DNA of 64,000 nt from positions 1-64,000 of the forward strand of contig CAKPJC010000001.1 of the NCBI GenBank assembly GCA_934162535.1. The letters run 5' to 3'. Below are positions 1 through 8,834 of the stretch, one piece after another. A model generated the notes under the pieces. The model did not search any database, was not told the origin of the DNA, and saw nothing but the letters and a program-made list of their open reading frames with translations. Source of the DNA: an uncultured Clostridia bacterium (GTDB lineage: Bacteria; Bacillota; Clostridia; TANB77; CAG-508). The translations under genes and the position numbers were made by a program. Within the stretch, counting starts at the first letter, position 1, and every line of letters begins with the position of its first letter.

Positions 1-23
1 TTTTTCTTTTTCAAAGAATACAT
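1..23 (-). CDS. 5' end of a minus-strand gene, truncated by window edge
   Basis: On the minus strand an ATG (start at 23) follows a GGAGGT ribosome site at about 33-38 by a normal spacing, and reads MYSLKKK before the window ends. Only seven codons are visible, so no product can be named. The good ribosome site is the whole case for it. Confidence 0.45.
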
Positions 24-376
24 AAAATACCTCCATTTTTATATTATTTTACTGTCCTAAAAATGGGGTGCATAACACTAAAGTCGAAATTTGTCGATGA
101 AAAGTTCTTGCAAATTGGGATATTTCATAGTATAATAATTTTGCAATAAATATTGCACTTAATTCATAAAGTTTTTGAAACTAGTTTAATAATTTTTTAA
201 ATCAAAGATAATTAATTCAAATAATTTTCAAAAGTAATTAATATCGAAAAAATTTAATTTTCTAACCTAACCCAAAAATTATTAATTTTAATAAAGATAG
301 CAAAAATGAGTGAAATAAGGAAAATAGCTATTGCAATATCATAAAAAAATTAATATAATTAAGGAGGTAGAAAAAA
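24..376. other. AT-rich intergenic region with one promoter and no gene
   Basis: Apart from the promoter at 108-136, this stretch between the divergent partial gene and the nuclease gene holds no supportable coding sequence and no clear terminator or RNA structure. Confidence 0.6.
108..136 (+). promoter_or_regulatory. sigma-A-type promoter with GTCGA motifs upstream
   Basis: TTGCAA at 108-113 and TATAAT at 131-136 are separated by 17 bp. Two GTCGA-containing heptamers (AGTCGAA at about 82-88, TGTCGAT at about 92-98) lie just upstream and resemble the Spo0A box TGTCGAA. A transcript from here would give the nuclease gene at 377 a leader of roughly 230 bases. Confidence 0.6.
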
Positions 377-1258
377 ATGGAAAAGAAATTATTAAAACCG
401 AGAAACGATTTAGTATTTCAAAAACTATTTGGAGAACAAAAAAACAAGGAGATAACAGGTCATTTATTATCTTTGATACTAGGAAAAGAAGTATACAATG
501 TAGACTTAGATGTAAACAAGCAAATGATAGGAAAAAGGGAAGGACTAAAAACATGCATATTAGACATACGAGCAAAATTTAATGATGGAGAAGAATGTAA
601 CATAGAACTTCAAGTATCGCCATATAAACATATGCCAGATAGAATGTTACAATATTGGTCGATGAATTACATCAACAAGCTTGAAAGAGGAGAAGACTAT
701 TCAAAAATAAAACCAACAATAGCAGTACTAATAACATGTTATAAATTAGACGAAATAATAGAAATTCCCAGATACCACACAAGTTGGTCACTAAGAGAAG
801 ATAAAGAAACAGACTCTATACTAACAGACAAGTTTCAAATACATGTATTAGAAATTCCAAAGGTAAAAGATATAGAAATACAAACAGATGAATTGGCACA
901 ATGGATGAGTTTTATCAATGACCCAGAGGATGGGAGGTTAGAAAAAATGATGTATGAAAATAACAAATATTTTAAACAAGCTAGAAAAGAATTAGAATAT
1001 TTGAGTGGAGACAAAGATTTTCAAGAAATAGTGGAAAAAAGAGCATTAGCATTAATGGATCAAGAGGTACAAACAAGATTGGCAAAAGAAGAGGGAAAAA
1101 AAGAAGGTATAGAAGAAGGCAGAAGAGAGGGCAAAACAGAGGGAATGACAGTTGAAAGGCTAGAAATAGCTAGGAAAATGAAAGCAAAAAATATGCCAAT
1201 AGAAGAAATAATGGAACTAACAGAACTTAGTAAAGAAGAGATAGAAAATATAAAATAA
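377..1258 (+). CDS. Rpn-family PD-(D/E)XK nuclease / putative transposase
   Basis: A 293-residue protein of the Rpn/YhgA-like group (PD-(D/E)XK nuclease fold), which in its family promotes RecA-independent recombination and is often annotated as a putative transposase. The opening LLKPRNDLVFQKLFG is the typical family start. Around residues 58-80 an acidic residue in ILDIRAKF and the pair in CNIELQVSPY supply the expected D and ExQ elements of the nuclease core. The C-terminal third is a charged helix (EEGKKEGIEEGRREGKTEG) ending in a short helical bundle, as usual in the family. The start is fixed by AAGGAGG at about 361. It stands alone between a promoter with a long leader and its own terminator. 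No inverted repeats flank it, so there is no sign that it is itself mobile. Confidence 0.85.
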   Translation: MEKKLLKPRNDLVFQKLFGEQKNKEITGHLLSLILGKEVYNVDLDVNKQMIGKREGLKTCILDIRAKFNDGEECNIELQVSPYKHMPDRMLQYWSMNYINKLERGEDYSKIKPTIAVLITCYKLDEIIEIPRYHTSWSLREDKETDSILTDKFQIHVLEIPKVKDIEIQTDELAQWMSFINDPEDGRLEKMMYENNKYFKQARKELEYLSGDKDFQEIVEKRALALMDQEVQTRLAKEEGKKEGIEEGRREGKTEGMTVERLEIARKMKAKNMPIEEIMELTELSKEEIENIK

Positions 1259-1286
1259 AACACATCAAAATTCAGATGTGTTTTAT
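1257..1286 (+). terminator. Rho-independent terminator after the Rpn gene
   Basis: AAAACACATC and GATGTGTTTT pair around an 8-base loop and overlap the stop codon region. Confidence 0.8.
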
Positions 1287-1376
1287 TCAATTTATCCAAA
1301 TGTCCATACAAAAAAGAGTTCCTAAAAGTTCAGGACAAAAAAATTAGCAAAAAATATTTATTTTCCAAAAAAAGTA

Positions 1377-1385
1377 TGGTAAAAT
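1377..1385 (+). promoter_or_regulatory. extended -10 promoter for miaB-mutS
   Basis: TGG followed by TAAAAT at 1380-1385 is an extended -10. No good -35 is visible. The start codon lies about 75 bp downstream. Confidence 0.5.
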
Positions 1386-1457
1386 AGTGTAGCAGAATAG
1401 ATAAAGAGAAGGGAGAAATCGTATAACAAGTACAATATAGCATACGAGAAAAAATAA

Positions 1458-2867
1458 ATGGAAACAAAACAAGAAATAGAAAAACAAAAACAATACATGG
1501 AAAAAGTAAAAGAAATAAACACAGAGCCAAAAAAATACTACATACTAACAATGGGATGTCAACTAAATGAAAACGACTCAGAAAAACTATGTGGAATGAT
1601 GGAAAAAATGGGATATGTATCAACAGATAAATATGAAGAAGCAGACCTAGTAGTATTTAACACATGTTGTGTAAGAGAAAATGCAGAAGACAAGCTATTT
1701 GGAAAACTAGGAGAACTAAAAAGAATAAAAGAAAAAAGAGGAACAATAATAGCAATATGTGGATGCATGATGCAAGAAAAACACATAACAGACAAAATAC
1801 GTGAGAGTTATCCATATACAGACATAATATTTGGAACACACACACTACACAAATTCCCAGAAGACCTATATAAAATTCTAGAAAGCAAAAAGAAAATGCA
1901 AGACGTAATAGACATAGATGGAGAAGTATATGAAGGACTACCAATAAAAAGAACAAGTAACATAAAAGCCTCTGTAACAATAATGTATGGCTGTAACAAC
2001 TTTTGCACATATTGTATAGTACCATATGTAAGAGGAAGAGAGAGAAGCAGAAATCCAAAAGATATATTAGAAGAAGTAGAACAACTAGCAAAAGAAGGAT
2101 ACAAAGAAATAATGTTATTAGGGCAAAATGTCAATTCATATCTAAGGAGTGAACAATGGAAAGAAAAAGGAATAGACTATAAAGGAATAAATTCATTTGC
2201 AACACTACTAAGAGCAATAAACAAAATAGATGGGATAGAAAGAATAAGATTCGTATCACCACATCCAAAAGACTTTACAGATGACGTTATAGAAGCGATA
2301 GCAGAATGTGATAAAATATGCAAACTAATACACTTACCATTACAATCAGGAAGCACACAAGTGCTAAAATCAATGAACAGAAAATACACAAAAGAACAAT
2401 ACTTAGAATTAGTAGAAAAAATGAAAAATAAAATACCAAACTTAACATTATCAACAGATATAATAGTAGGATTTGCAGGAGAAACAGAACAGGACTTTGA
2501 AGATACACTTGACGTAGTAAGAAAAGTACACTTTGAACAGGTATATATGTTTATATATTCACGAAGAGTTGGAACACCAGGAGACAAAATGGAAAACCAA
2601 ATACCAGAAGAAATAAAACATAAAAGATTTGACAGACTAAAAGAACTAGTAGAAAGCCAAATCGCAGAAAACAATCAAAAATATATAGGAACAATACAAA
2701 AAGTACTTGTAGAAGGACCAAGTAAAAACAATCCTGAACTACTAACAGGAAGAACAGACAGCAACAAAGTAGTAATATTTGAAGGAAAAGAAAAATTAAA
2801 AGACCAAATAATTGAATTAGAAATTATTTCAGAACATATGTGGTATTTGAAAGGAAGAAGAATATGA
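1458..2867 (+). CDS. miaB: tRNA-2-methylthio-N6-dimethylallyladenosine synthase MiaB
   Basis: Radical-SAM methylthiotransferase that adds the methylthio group to i6A37 of tRNAs reading UNN codons. All three parts are present in 469 residues, the normal length. The N-terminal UPF0004 domain has its three cluster cysteines (MGCQLN near residue 34, NTCCVREN near 70, CGCM near 104). The radical-SAM domain has CNNFCTYCIVPYVRGRE near 179-195. The C-terminal TRAM domain ends in HMWYLKG. The start lacks a strong ribosome site, so an internal ATG at residue 14 cannot be excluded. It overlaps mutS by four bases (ATGA), a common pairing in Clostridia. Confidence 0.95.
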   Translation: METKQEIEKQKQYMEKVKEINTEPKKYYILTMGCQLNENDSEKLCGMMEKMGYVSTDKYEEADLVVFNTCCVRENAEDKLFGKLGELKRIKEKRGTIIAICGCMMQEKHITDKIRESYPYTDIIFGTHTLHKFPEDLYKILESKKKMQDVIDIDGEVYEGLPIKRTSNIKASVTIMYGCNNFCTYCIVPYVRGRERSRNPKDILEEVEQLAKEGYKEIMLLGQNVNSYLRSEQWKEKGIDYKGINSFATLLRAINKIDGIERIRFVSPHPKDFTDDVIEAIAECDKICKLIHLPLQSGSTQVLKSMNRKYTKEQYLELVEKMKNKIPNLTLSTDIIVGFAGETEQDFEDTLDVVRKVHFEQVYMFIYSRRVGTPGDKMENQIPEEIKHKRFDRLKELVESQIAENNQKYIGTIQKVLVEGPSKNNPELLTGRTDSNKVVIFEGKEKLKDQIIELEIISEHMWYLKGRRI

Positions 2868-5482
2868 CAGAAAAAGCAGAATACTCACCAATGATGCAAA
2901 GATATTTAGAAACAAAAGAACAATACAAAGATTGTATACTATTTTATAGACTAGGAGACTTCTATGAAATGTTCTTTGATGACGCAATAACAGCATCAAG
3001 AGAACTAGAAATAACACTAACAGGAAAAGACTGTGGACAAGCAGAAAGAGCACCAATGGCAGGTGTTCCACATCATGCAGCAGAAACATATGCAGCAAAA
3101 CTAATAGAAAAAGGTTATAAAGTTGCAATATGTGAACAATTAGAAGATCCAAAAACAACAAAAGGAATAGTAAAAAGAGGTGTAATAAGAGTACTTACAC
3201 CAGGAACAATAGTAGAATCAAATTTACTAGAAGAAAAGAAAAATAATTATATAATGTGTATTGCAAAAGGTGGAATTTACTATGGAATAAGTGTATGTGA
3301 CATATCAACAGGAGAATTTTATAGTAGTGAAATAAAAGAAGAAAACAACTTTGAAACATTATTAGATGAGATTGCAAGATTCATGCCATCAGAAATAATC
3401 GCAAACTCAATGATGCTTGAATGTCAAGAAGAACTGAACAAAATATCAGAAAGATTCAAAATATATATTAGTAAATTCAGTGATAAATTCTTCTCAGAAG
3501 AAGTAGGAAACCTACAACTAGACTACAACATAATTGAAAACAAAAAAGAAATACAAGACTTAAAAAGCAGAAAATTAGCATTAAAATCAATAAATGCATT
3601 AATAGGATATCTTAATGAAACGCAAATGACAAGTCTTGAGCATATAAACACAATAACAATATACAACCTATCAAAATATATGTCACTAGACGTAAATGCC
3701 AGAAGGAACCTTGAAATAACAGAAAAAATGAGAGACAAATCCAAAAAAGGAACGCTACTATGGGTACTTGATAAAACATCAACATCAATGGGAGGAAGAC
3801 TATTAAGAAGATGGCTAAATGACCCATTGTTAGATGTAAAAGAAATACAAGAAAGACTTAATGCAGTAAAAGAGTTAAAAGACAACCTAATGATTAGAGG
3901 AGACATAGAAGAAACACTAAAAAAAGTATATGATATAGAAAGACTAGCAGGGAAAATGACATATGGTAATGCGAATGCTAGAGATATGATAACACTAAGA
4001 AACTCATTAGAAAAGATTCCAGATGTAAAAAATGTATTAGCACAATGCAATTCTTCAAAATTAAAAGAACTATATGAAGAATTAGATGAACTAAAAGACA
4101 TACATGAATTAATAGAAAAATCAATAGTAGAAGAACCACCAATGACAATAAAAGAAGGTGGAATAATAAAAGTTGGATATGATGAAGAAATAGACAAATT
4201 AAAAACAGCAACAACACAAGGAAAGAACTGGATAATCCAATTAGAAGCAGAAGAAAAAGAAAAAACAGGAATAAAAAGCTTGAAAGTTGGATATAACAAA
4301 GTATTTGGATATTACTTAGAAGTATCAAAATCAAATATGTCACAAGTACCAGATAGATATATTAGGAAACAAACATTAACAAACGGGGAAAGATATGTAA
4401 CAGAAGAATTAAAAAATCTCGAAAACCAAATACTTGGTGCAGAAGAAAAGGTTGTAAACTTAGAATACAACGAGTTTGTGAAAATAAGAGATGAAATAGC
4501 AGCAAATATAAAAAGATTACAAAAAACTGCAAGTGTTGTATCAACACTAGATGTATTAACATCATTTGCACAAGTTGCGGAAGACATGAACTATTGTATG
4601 CCAGAAATAGATGATGAAGGAACAATTGATATAAAAGAAGGAAGACATCCAGTAATAGAAAAAATGCTAAGCTCAGGAGAATTTGTACCAAATGACACAT
4701 ATCTTGATAAAAACGAAAATAGACTAGCAATAATAACAGGACCAAACATGGCAGGAAAATCAACATATATGAGACAAGTAGCACTAATATCATTAATGGC
4801 ACAAGTAGGAAGTTTTGTGCCAGCAACACAAGCAAAACTAGGAGTTGTTGACAAGATATTTACAAGAGTTGGAGCATCAGATGACTTAAGTATGGGACAA
4901 AGTACATTTATGGTAGAAATGATGGAAGTTGCAACAATACTAAAAGAGGCAACAGCAAATAGTTTAGTAATATTAGATGAAATTGGAAGAGGAACATCAA
5001 CATATGACGGTCTATCTATTGCATGGGCAGTAGCAGAATATATAGCTGACAAAGAAAAATGTGGTGCAAAAACACTATTTGCAACACACTATCATGAACT
5101 AATAGAATTAGCAGACAAACAAGAAGGAATAAAGAATTATTCAATAGCAGTAAAAGAAAAAGGTGAAGACATAATCTTCTTAAGGAAAATAGTTGAAGGT
5201 GGAACAGACGAAAGTTATGGAATACATGTTGCAAGATTAGCAGGAGTTCCAAAAAATGTAACCAAAAGAGCAAATGAAATATTAAGAAGCCTTGAAAGAA
5301 AAAGTATGTTAAGTGGCAAAAAAACAGAAAAAGAAAACAAAAAAGTAGTAGAAGGTCAATTTGATATGTTCAATTACAAACTTGCAGAAATAGCACACGA
5401 AATAGACAAAATAAACCTAAACGAACTAACACCAATAGATGCACTAAACACACTAGTAAAAATAAAAGAAAAAATAAAATAA
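2864..5482 (+). CDS. mutS: DNA mismatch repair protein MutS
   Basis: Mismatch-recognition ATPase of 872 residues, close to the usual MutS1 length. The N-terminal mismatch domain carries YRLGDFYEMFFDDA, including the mismatch-stacking Phe-Tyr-Glu. The ATPase has Walker A GPNMAGKST (about residue 625), Walker B ILDEIGRGTSTYDG and the ATHYHEL segment. I place the start at ATG 2864, which overlaps the miaB stop and has an AGGAAG site at about 2850. A GTG at 2840 in the same frame lies inside miaB and has no ribosome site. It is translationally coupled to miaB, and no mutL follows within the window. Confidence 0.95.
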   Translation: MTEKAEYSPMMQRYLETKEQYKDCILFYRLGDFYEMFFDDAITASRELEITLTGKDCGQAERAPMAGVPHHAAETYAAKLIEKGYKVAICEQLEDPKTTKGIVKRGVIRVLTPGTIVESNLLEEKKNNYIMCIAKGGIYYGISVCDISTGEFYSSEIKEENNFETLLDEIARFMPSEIIANSMMLECQEELNKISERFKIYISKFSDKFFSEEVGNLQLDYNIIENKKEIQDLKSRKLALKSINALIGYLNETQMTSLEHINTITIYNLSKYMSLDVNARRNLEITEKMRDKSKKGTLLWVLDKTSTSMGGRLLRRWLNDPLLDVKEIQERLNAVKELKDNLMIRGDIEETLKKVYDIERLAGKMTYGNANARDMITLRNSLEKIPDVKNVLAQCNSSKLKELYEELDELKDIHELIEKSIVEEPPMTIKEGGIIKVGYDEEIDKLKTATTQGKNWIIQLEAEEKEKTGIKSLKVGYNKVFGYYLEVSKSNMSQVPDRYIRKQTLTNGERYVTEELKNLENQILGAEEKVVNLEYNEFVKIRDEIAANIKRLQKTASVVSTLDVLTSFAQVAEDMNYCMPEIDDEGTIDIKEGRHPVIEKMLSSGEFVPNDTYLDKNENRLAIITGPNMAGKSTYMRQVALISLMAQVGSFVPATQAKLGVVDKIFTRVGASDDLSMGQSTFMVEMMEVATILKEATANSLVILDEIGRGTSTYDGLSIAWAVAEYIADKEKCGAKTLFATHYHELIELADKQEGIKNYSIAVKEKGEDIIFLRKIVEGGTDESYGIHVARLAGVPKNVTKRANEILRSLERKSMLSGKKTEKENKKVVEGQFDMFNYKLAEIAHEIDKINLNELTPIDALNTLVKIKEKIK

Positions 5483-5488
5483 AACAAA

Positions 5489-5524
5489 GAAAAAGCATAG
5501 TACTATAAAACTGTGCTTTTTTTC
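5489..5524 (+). terminator. terminator of the miaB-mutS operon
   Basis: AAAAGCATAGT pairs with ACTGTGCTTTT (one mismatch) and is followed by a T run. Confidence 0.75.
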
Positions 5525-5634
5525 ATAATTATGAAAGTTATTAAATCTTGTTATACAAAAGCTACACATGAATTCCAACATCTATCATAGCAAAAAACAC
5601 AAAAATTAAACCACAAAAAAAGTCGAGAAAAATA

Positions 5635-5662
5635 TTGCAATTTTATTTTTATTTGGTATAAT
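5635..5662 (+). promoter_or_regulatory. promoter of the first surface operon
   Basis: TTGCAA at 5635-5640 and TATAAT at 5657-5662 with a 16-bp spacer and a TGG extended -10. AGTCGAG lies about 7 bp upstream of the -35. This is the only clear promoter before the run of genes from 5695 to 13834. Confidence 0.7.
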
Positions 5663-5694
5663 AGAAAATGATATAATATGTAGGAGGAATTTTA

Positions 5695-6195
5695 ATGAAA
5701 AAAACACTAGGAAATCTGATAATAATAATATATATAATAATTGCTATATCAGTGACATTTTGCCTATTGAACTATAATGACTACAATGTTACAGAAATCG
5801 GGGAAAATACGCTAATAATAATAACGGACAGCTCGCTTGAACCTCAATATTTAGATGGAGATTTAGTAGTAGCCAAAAATGGAAAAACAGACAAAATAAA
5901 AGAAGGAGACAAAATCTTCTTCTATAAAGATAAAAACATAAAACTTGGAGAAGTAAAGCAAATAAATAGATATGAAGGAATGGACTCAACCTTTATACTT
6001 GATGGAAACTATCAAGTAATAGAAGAAGAAGTAATTGGAAGTACAGAAGACGCAAAAACATATAGCAAAGTTGGAAAAATCCTAAGCATATTAGAATCAA
6101 AATGGGGATTCTTATTCTTAATAATATTCCCATCAGTATTAGCATTTTTACATGAAATATTCCAAGTAATAATAGAGCTTGGAGATAAAGATTAA
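5695..6195 (+). CDS. SipW-like signal peptidase homologue lacking the catalytic His
   Basis: A 166-residue membrane protein with the layout of the SipW/archaeal-type S26 signal peptidases: one N-terminal membrane helix, an extracytoplasmic domain, and a C-terminal membrane helix. The box normally reading SGSMEP is present as SSLEP, with the candidate catalytic Ser at about residue 47. However, the position of the THRI box, which supplies the His base in SipW, reads KLGEVKQI, and the later GD.N box reads DGNYQ. By alignment by eye it therefore lacks the expected His and Asp. It may be inactive, use another base, or act as a binding partner. It opens an operon and sits 20 bp before a candidate substrate gene. 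Confidence 0.75.
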   Translation: MKKTLGNLIIIIYIIIAISVTFCLLNYNDYNVTEIGENTLIIITDSSLEPQYLDGDLVVAKNGKTDKIKEGDKIFFYKDKNIKLGEVKQINRYEGMDSTFILDGNYQVIEEEVIGSTEDAKTYSKVGKILSILESKWGFLFLIIFPSVLAFLHEIFQVIIELGDKD

Positions 6196-6215
6196 AAAAA
6201 CAAAGGAATAATAAT

Positions 6216-6848
6216 ATGAAAAAAATATGGGTTTTATCAGCACTAATAATGGCATTAATAACAATATATCAAATAAACACAACATATGCAAAATACTTTA
6301 CACAAGCAGAAGGAACAGTTGAAGAAACAATAGGAAAATGGGTAGTAAAAGTAAATGGTACAAACATAGCAACAGGAGTAGATGAACAAGAATTCACAAT
6401 GGAAGAGATGAAATACAACTCAAATGACTATGTGAAAACAGGAAAAATTGCACCAGGGCTATTAGGGTATTTTGATATAGAAATAGATGCCACAGAAGCT
6501 GAAGTTGCTGTAATATATGATATAACAATAAATTTTGAAAAACTAGACATAAGTGACTCAATATATTTCGACAAACTTGTTAGAGTGGTAGATGGGGTTG
6601 AAAGTACAGAAGGAATAACAAAAACAGCAGAAAGTACATATACAGGAGTAGTATCACTTGAAGACATCACAGCAGGAAAAACAAACACAGTAAGAGTATA
6701 CATAGGATGGCAAGATGATGGAACAGGAGTAAATGATGAGGCAGACTCAATACTTGGTAAAACGAAAGGCGTAAAACTATCAATACCTGTAAATGTAAAA
6801 ACAAGTCAGTATCTTGGAGAAGGAATTGTCGAATACCAACAACCTTAA
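6216..6848 (+). CDS. exported SipW-cognate-type surface protein (TYAKY leader)
   Basis: A 210-residue secreted protein with a short basic n-region, a hydrophobic core and NTTYAKYFTQ at residues 21-30. This is the SipW-cognate leader style (TasA/camelysin-like), with probable cleavage after Ala25. The mature part is rich in Thr, Val, Asp and Glu and looks all-beta. It is a clear paralogue of the minus-strand gene at 13867: both have PG..GYFD..ID near the middle and VRVY..W.DDG near the end. It lies between two SipW-like peptidase genes, which suggests that one of them is its processing enzyme. The exact role (fibre subunit or coat protein) is inferred. Confidence 0.7.
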   Translation: MKKIWVLSALIMALITIYQINTTYAKYFTQAEGTVEETIGKWVVKVNGTNIATGVDEQEFTMEEMKYNSNDYVKTGKIAPGLLGYFDIEIDATEAEVAVIYDITINFEKLDISDSIYFDKLVRVVDGVESTEGITKTAESTYTGVVSLEDITAGKTNTVRVYIGWQDDGTGVNDEADSILGKTKGVKLSIPVNVKTSQYLGEGIVEYQQP

Positions 6849-6863
6849 AAAGAGAGGAAAGCA

Positions 6864-7373
6864 ATGTACAAAATTATAGAAAAAATAATACATGTAATAT
6901 TAAACATTGTAATAGCATTCATATTCTTATTAGTAATAGTAGTAGGATACAATTACATGCAATTACAAATAATGCACAAAGACTATGCAAACTTTTTTGG
7001 ATACACAGTATTTGAAGTATCTACAGGGAGTATGGCAAAAACAATAAATGTATATGATGTAATATTAGTAAAAATAACAAAAGACGTAAATGAGAATGAT
7101 ATAGTAACATATAAAAATGAAGATGAACTAATAACACACAGAATAATGGAGATAAATGGAGACAAAATAATTACCAAAGGAGATGCGAACAATACAGAGG
7201 ATAGAGAAATCACGAAAGATGCAATAATAGGAAAAGTTATTTCAGTTTATCCAAGAGTGGGAATATGGGCAAAAGTATTTTCAGAGCCAAATGTTTTAAT
7301 CTGTGTATTTATCACACTAATACTAATAGGTCTAGCAATATCGAAAGACAAAATACAAAATAGAAAGGAATAA
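6864..7373 (+). CDS. SipW-type signal peptidase I, intact
   Basis: Signal peptidase of the SipW/eukaryote-like S26B type, 169 residues. Catalytic Ser is expected at residue 56 in STGSMAKT, His at 92 in ITHRIMEI, and Asp at 107 in TKGDANNTED. One N-terminal and one C-terminal membrane helix are visible. Such enzymes use a Ser-His pair rather than the Ser-Lys pair of general leader peptidases. In Bacillus subtilis SipW processes TasA and TapA. It is preceded by AGAGAGGAAA and followed two bases later by the next gene, so it is tightly co-transcribed with candidate substrates on both sides. Confidence 0.88.
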   Translation: MYKIIEKIIHVILNIVIAFIFLLVIVVGYNYMQLQIMHKDYANFFGYTVFEVSTGSMAKTINVYDVILVKITKDVNENDIVTYKNEDELITHRIMEINGDKIITKGDANNTEDREITKDAIIGKVISVYPRVGIWAKVFSEPNVLICVFITLILIGLAISKDKIQNRKE

Positions 7374-7375
7374 AA

Positions 7376-7936
7376 ATGAGAACAAGAAGAAGAACAAACA
7401 AATTTTATAACAAAATAATAATAATATTTGTACTACTAATAATCTTAATTCTTGTACTAAAAACAACATTAGCAAGATACAGTTCATCAGGAAAATCAGA
7501 AGCGAATGTTGATGTAGCCTTTTACTTATTAAAAGAACAAACATTATCACAAACAATAGCATTAGAGGAAATGCAACCAAGTGACGACATATATACATAT
7601 ACATTTTCTGTTGCTAACAATGATGGAATAAACAGAACGGAAACAGCACTAAAATACACAATTGCAATAAGAATGACAACAAATCTACCATTAACATATG
7701 CATTATATATGAATGATGGAACAGAAAACCTCTTTGACAATATAGAAACAAAACAAGACAATGATGGAACATATTTCAAAACAATAACATCAAAAGAAAC
7801 AACATTTGGATTTGAGACAGACGAAATAAATACATACAGATTAGAAGTTAAATTCCCAATGGAATACAACTCAGTAGAATATCAAGGAATAATAGAAGCA
7901 CTAGAAATAAAAGTCGACGGCGAGCAAATAGTATAA
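7376..7936 (+). CDS. exported SipW-cognate-type protein (TLARY leader)
   Basis: A 186-residue protein starting with an Arg-rich n-region (MRTRRRTN), a long aliphatic segment, and KTTLARYSSSG at residues 29-39, which fits SipW-type cleavage after Ala33. The mature part is beta-rich with no cysteine and no wall-sorting signal. It starts two bases after the intact signal peptidase, which makes it the best candidate substrate of that enzyme. No family is recognised beyond the leader type. Confidence 0.65.
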   Translation: MRTRRRTNKFYNKIIIIFVLLIILILVLKTTLARYSSSGKSEANVDVAFYLLKEQTLSQTIALEEMQPSDDIYTYTFSVANNDGINRTETALKYTIAIRMTTNLPLTYALYMNDGTENLFDNIETKQDNDGTYFKTITSKETTFGFETDEINTYRLEVKFPMEYNSVEYQGIIEALEIKVDGEQIV

Positions 7937-7964
7937 ATAAAAAAATAATAAAAAGGAAGTTCAA

Positions 7965-8819
7965 ATGACAAGGAGAAGAAAAAGAAAAAATGATAATCAA
8001 ATAATTAAGCTACTAATAATTATAGTAATATTAGCATTTCTTGTTCCAGCAATGACAAGTTTATCAAAATATGTTTATCATGCAATAAATGACTATTACT
8101 TAGGAACAAAAGGTTTTTACTTTAATAGTGACAAACTAAGTAGTACACATTCTGAATTTGAAATTGCAAATAACTGGTCAGGTGCAGAAACATACACAAT
8201 AACAGTAAACTTAAATAGCAAAAAAAATGACTTAGTATTTGCAGAAACAGATATAGATTATAACATAACATTTACAAATTCAGACAATATAGATTGTAAA
8301 ATAAGTAAAACAGCAGGAAAAATTGTTGGAAGTGCAAATGGAGGAATAAACGAAGATTACTTCACAATAACAATAGATCCAAAGCAAGGAAGAACGCTTG
8401 CAAATGGAGAAACAACATGGGTGGATATAACAGTAACTTCAACATCTCCATACACAGCAACACTTAGTGGAAAACTAATAGTAGGGGTTGGTTCTTCAGA
8501 TATTTCATATCAAATAATAGATTCAGAAAACAGCCCATACCTAGAAGTTAGTATAATCAATTCGTTAAATGAGGCAAAAGATGTAACTCTAAAATTTGAT
8601 CCAGAAGTAGTATTACTAGATATGACAAGTAGATTTAGACTAAAATCAACAGGCTTAACAACCAAAAAGCTAAATGGATTTGACTATGTAAACTCAATAA
8701 CATCAGGCGTGGGCTCACTAGAAACAACAACAATAAAATTTTACAAAATGGATCCAACAAAAAATTATACATATCAAATAGGTGATAATGGAACACCAGA
8801 AATAAAGCTAACATATTAA
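7965..8819 (+). CDS. exported beta-rich protein of the surface operon
   Basis: A 284-residue protein with a very basic n-region (MTRRRKRKNDN), one membrane-spanning or signal segment at about 13-33, and TSLSKYVYH where the other leaders have TYAKY. The mature region is beta-rich, with phrases like ETYTITVNLNSK and TTWVDITVTSTSPYTATLSG typical of immunoglobulin-like or CARDB-like sandwiches. It could be cleaved by the neighbouring SipW or remain anchored. GGAAG precedes the start. No sorting motif is seen. Confidence 0.6.
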   Translation: MTRRRKRKNDNQIIKLLIIIVILAFLVPAMTSLSKYVYHAINDYYLGTKGFYFNSDKLSSTHSEFEIANNWSGAETYTITVNLNSKKNDLVFAETDIDYNITFTNSDNIDCKISKTAGKIVGSANGGINEDYFTITIDPKQGRTLANGETTWVDITVTSTSPYTATLSGKLIVGVGSSDISYQIIDSENSPYLEVSIINSLNEAKDVTLKFDPEVVLLDMTSRFRLKSTGLTTKKLNGFDYVNSITSGVGSLETTTIKFYKMDPTKNYTYQIGDNGTPEIKLTY

Positions 8820-8834
8820 AAACGAGGTGATAAA

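Noticed and set aside
377..1258. Rpn nuclease gene as part of an insertion sequence
   Set aside because: There are no terminal inverted repeats or target duplications around it, and it has an ordinary promoter and terminator.
1657..2091. Long Leu-rich minus-strand frames opposite miaB, mutS and other genes
   Set aside because: They mirror A-rich plus-strand codons, lack ribosome sites and overlap strongly supported genes.
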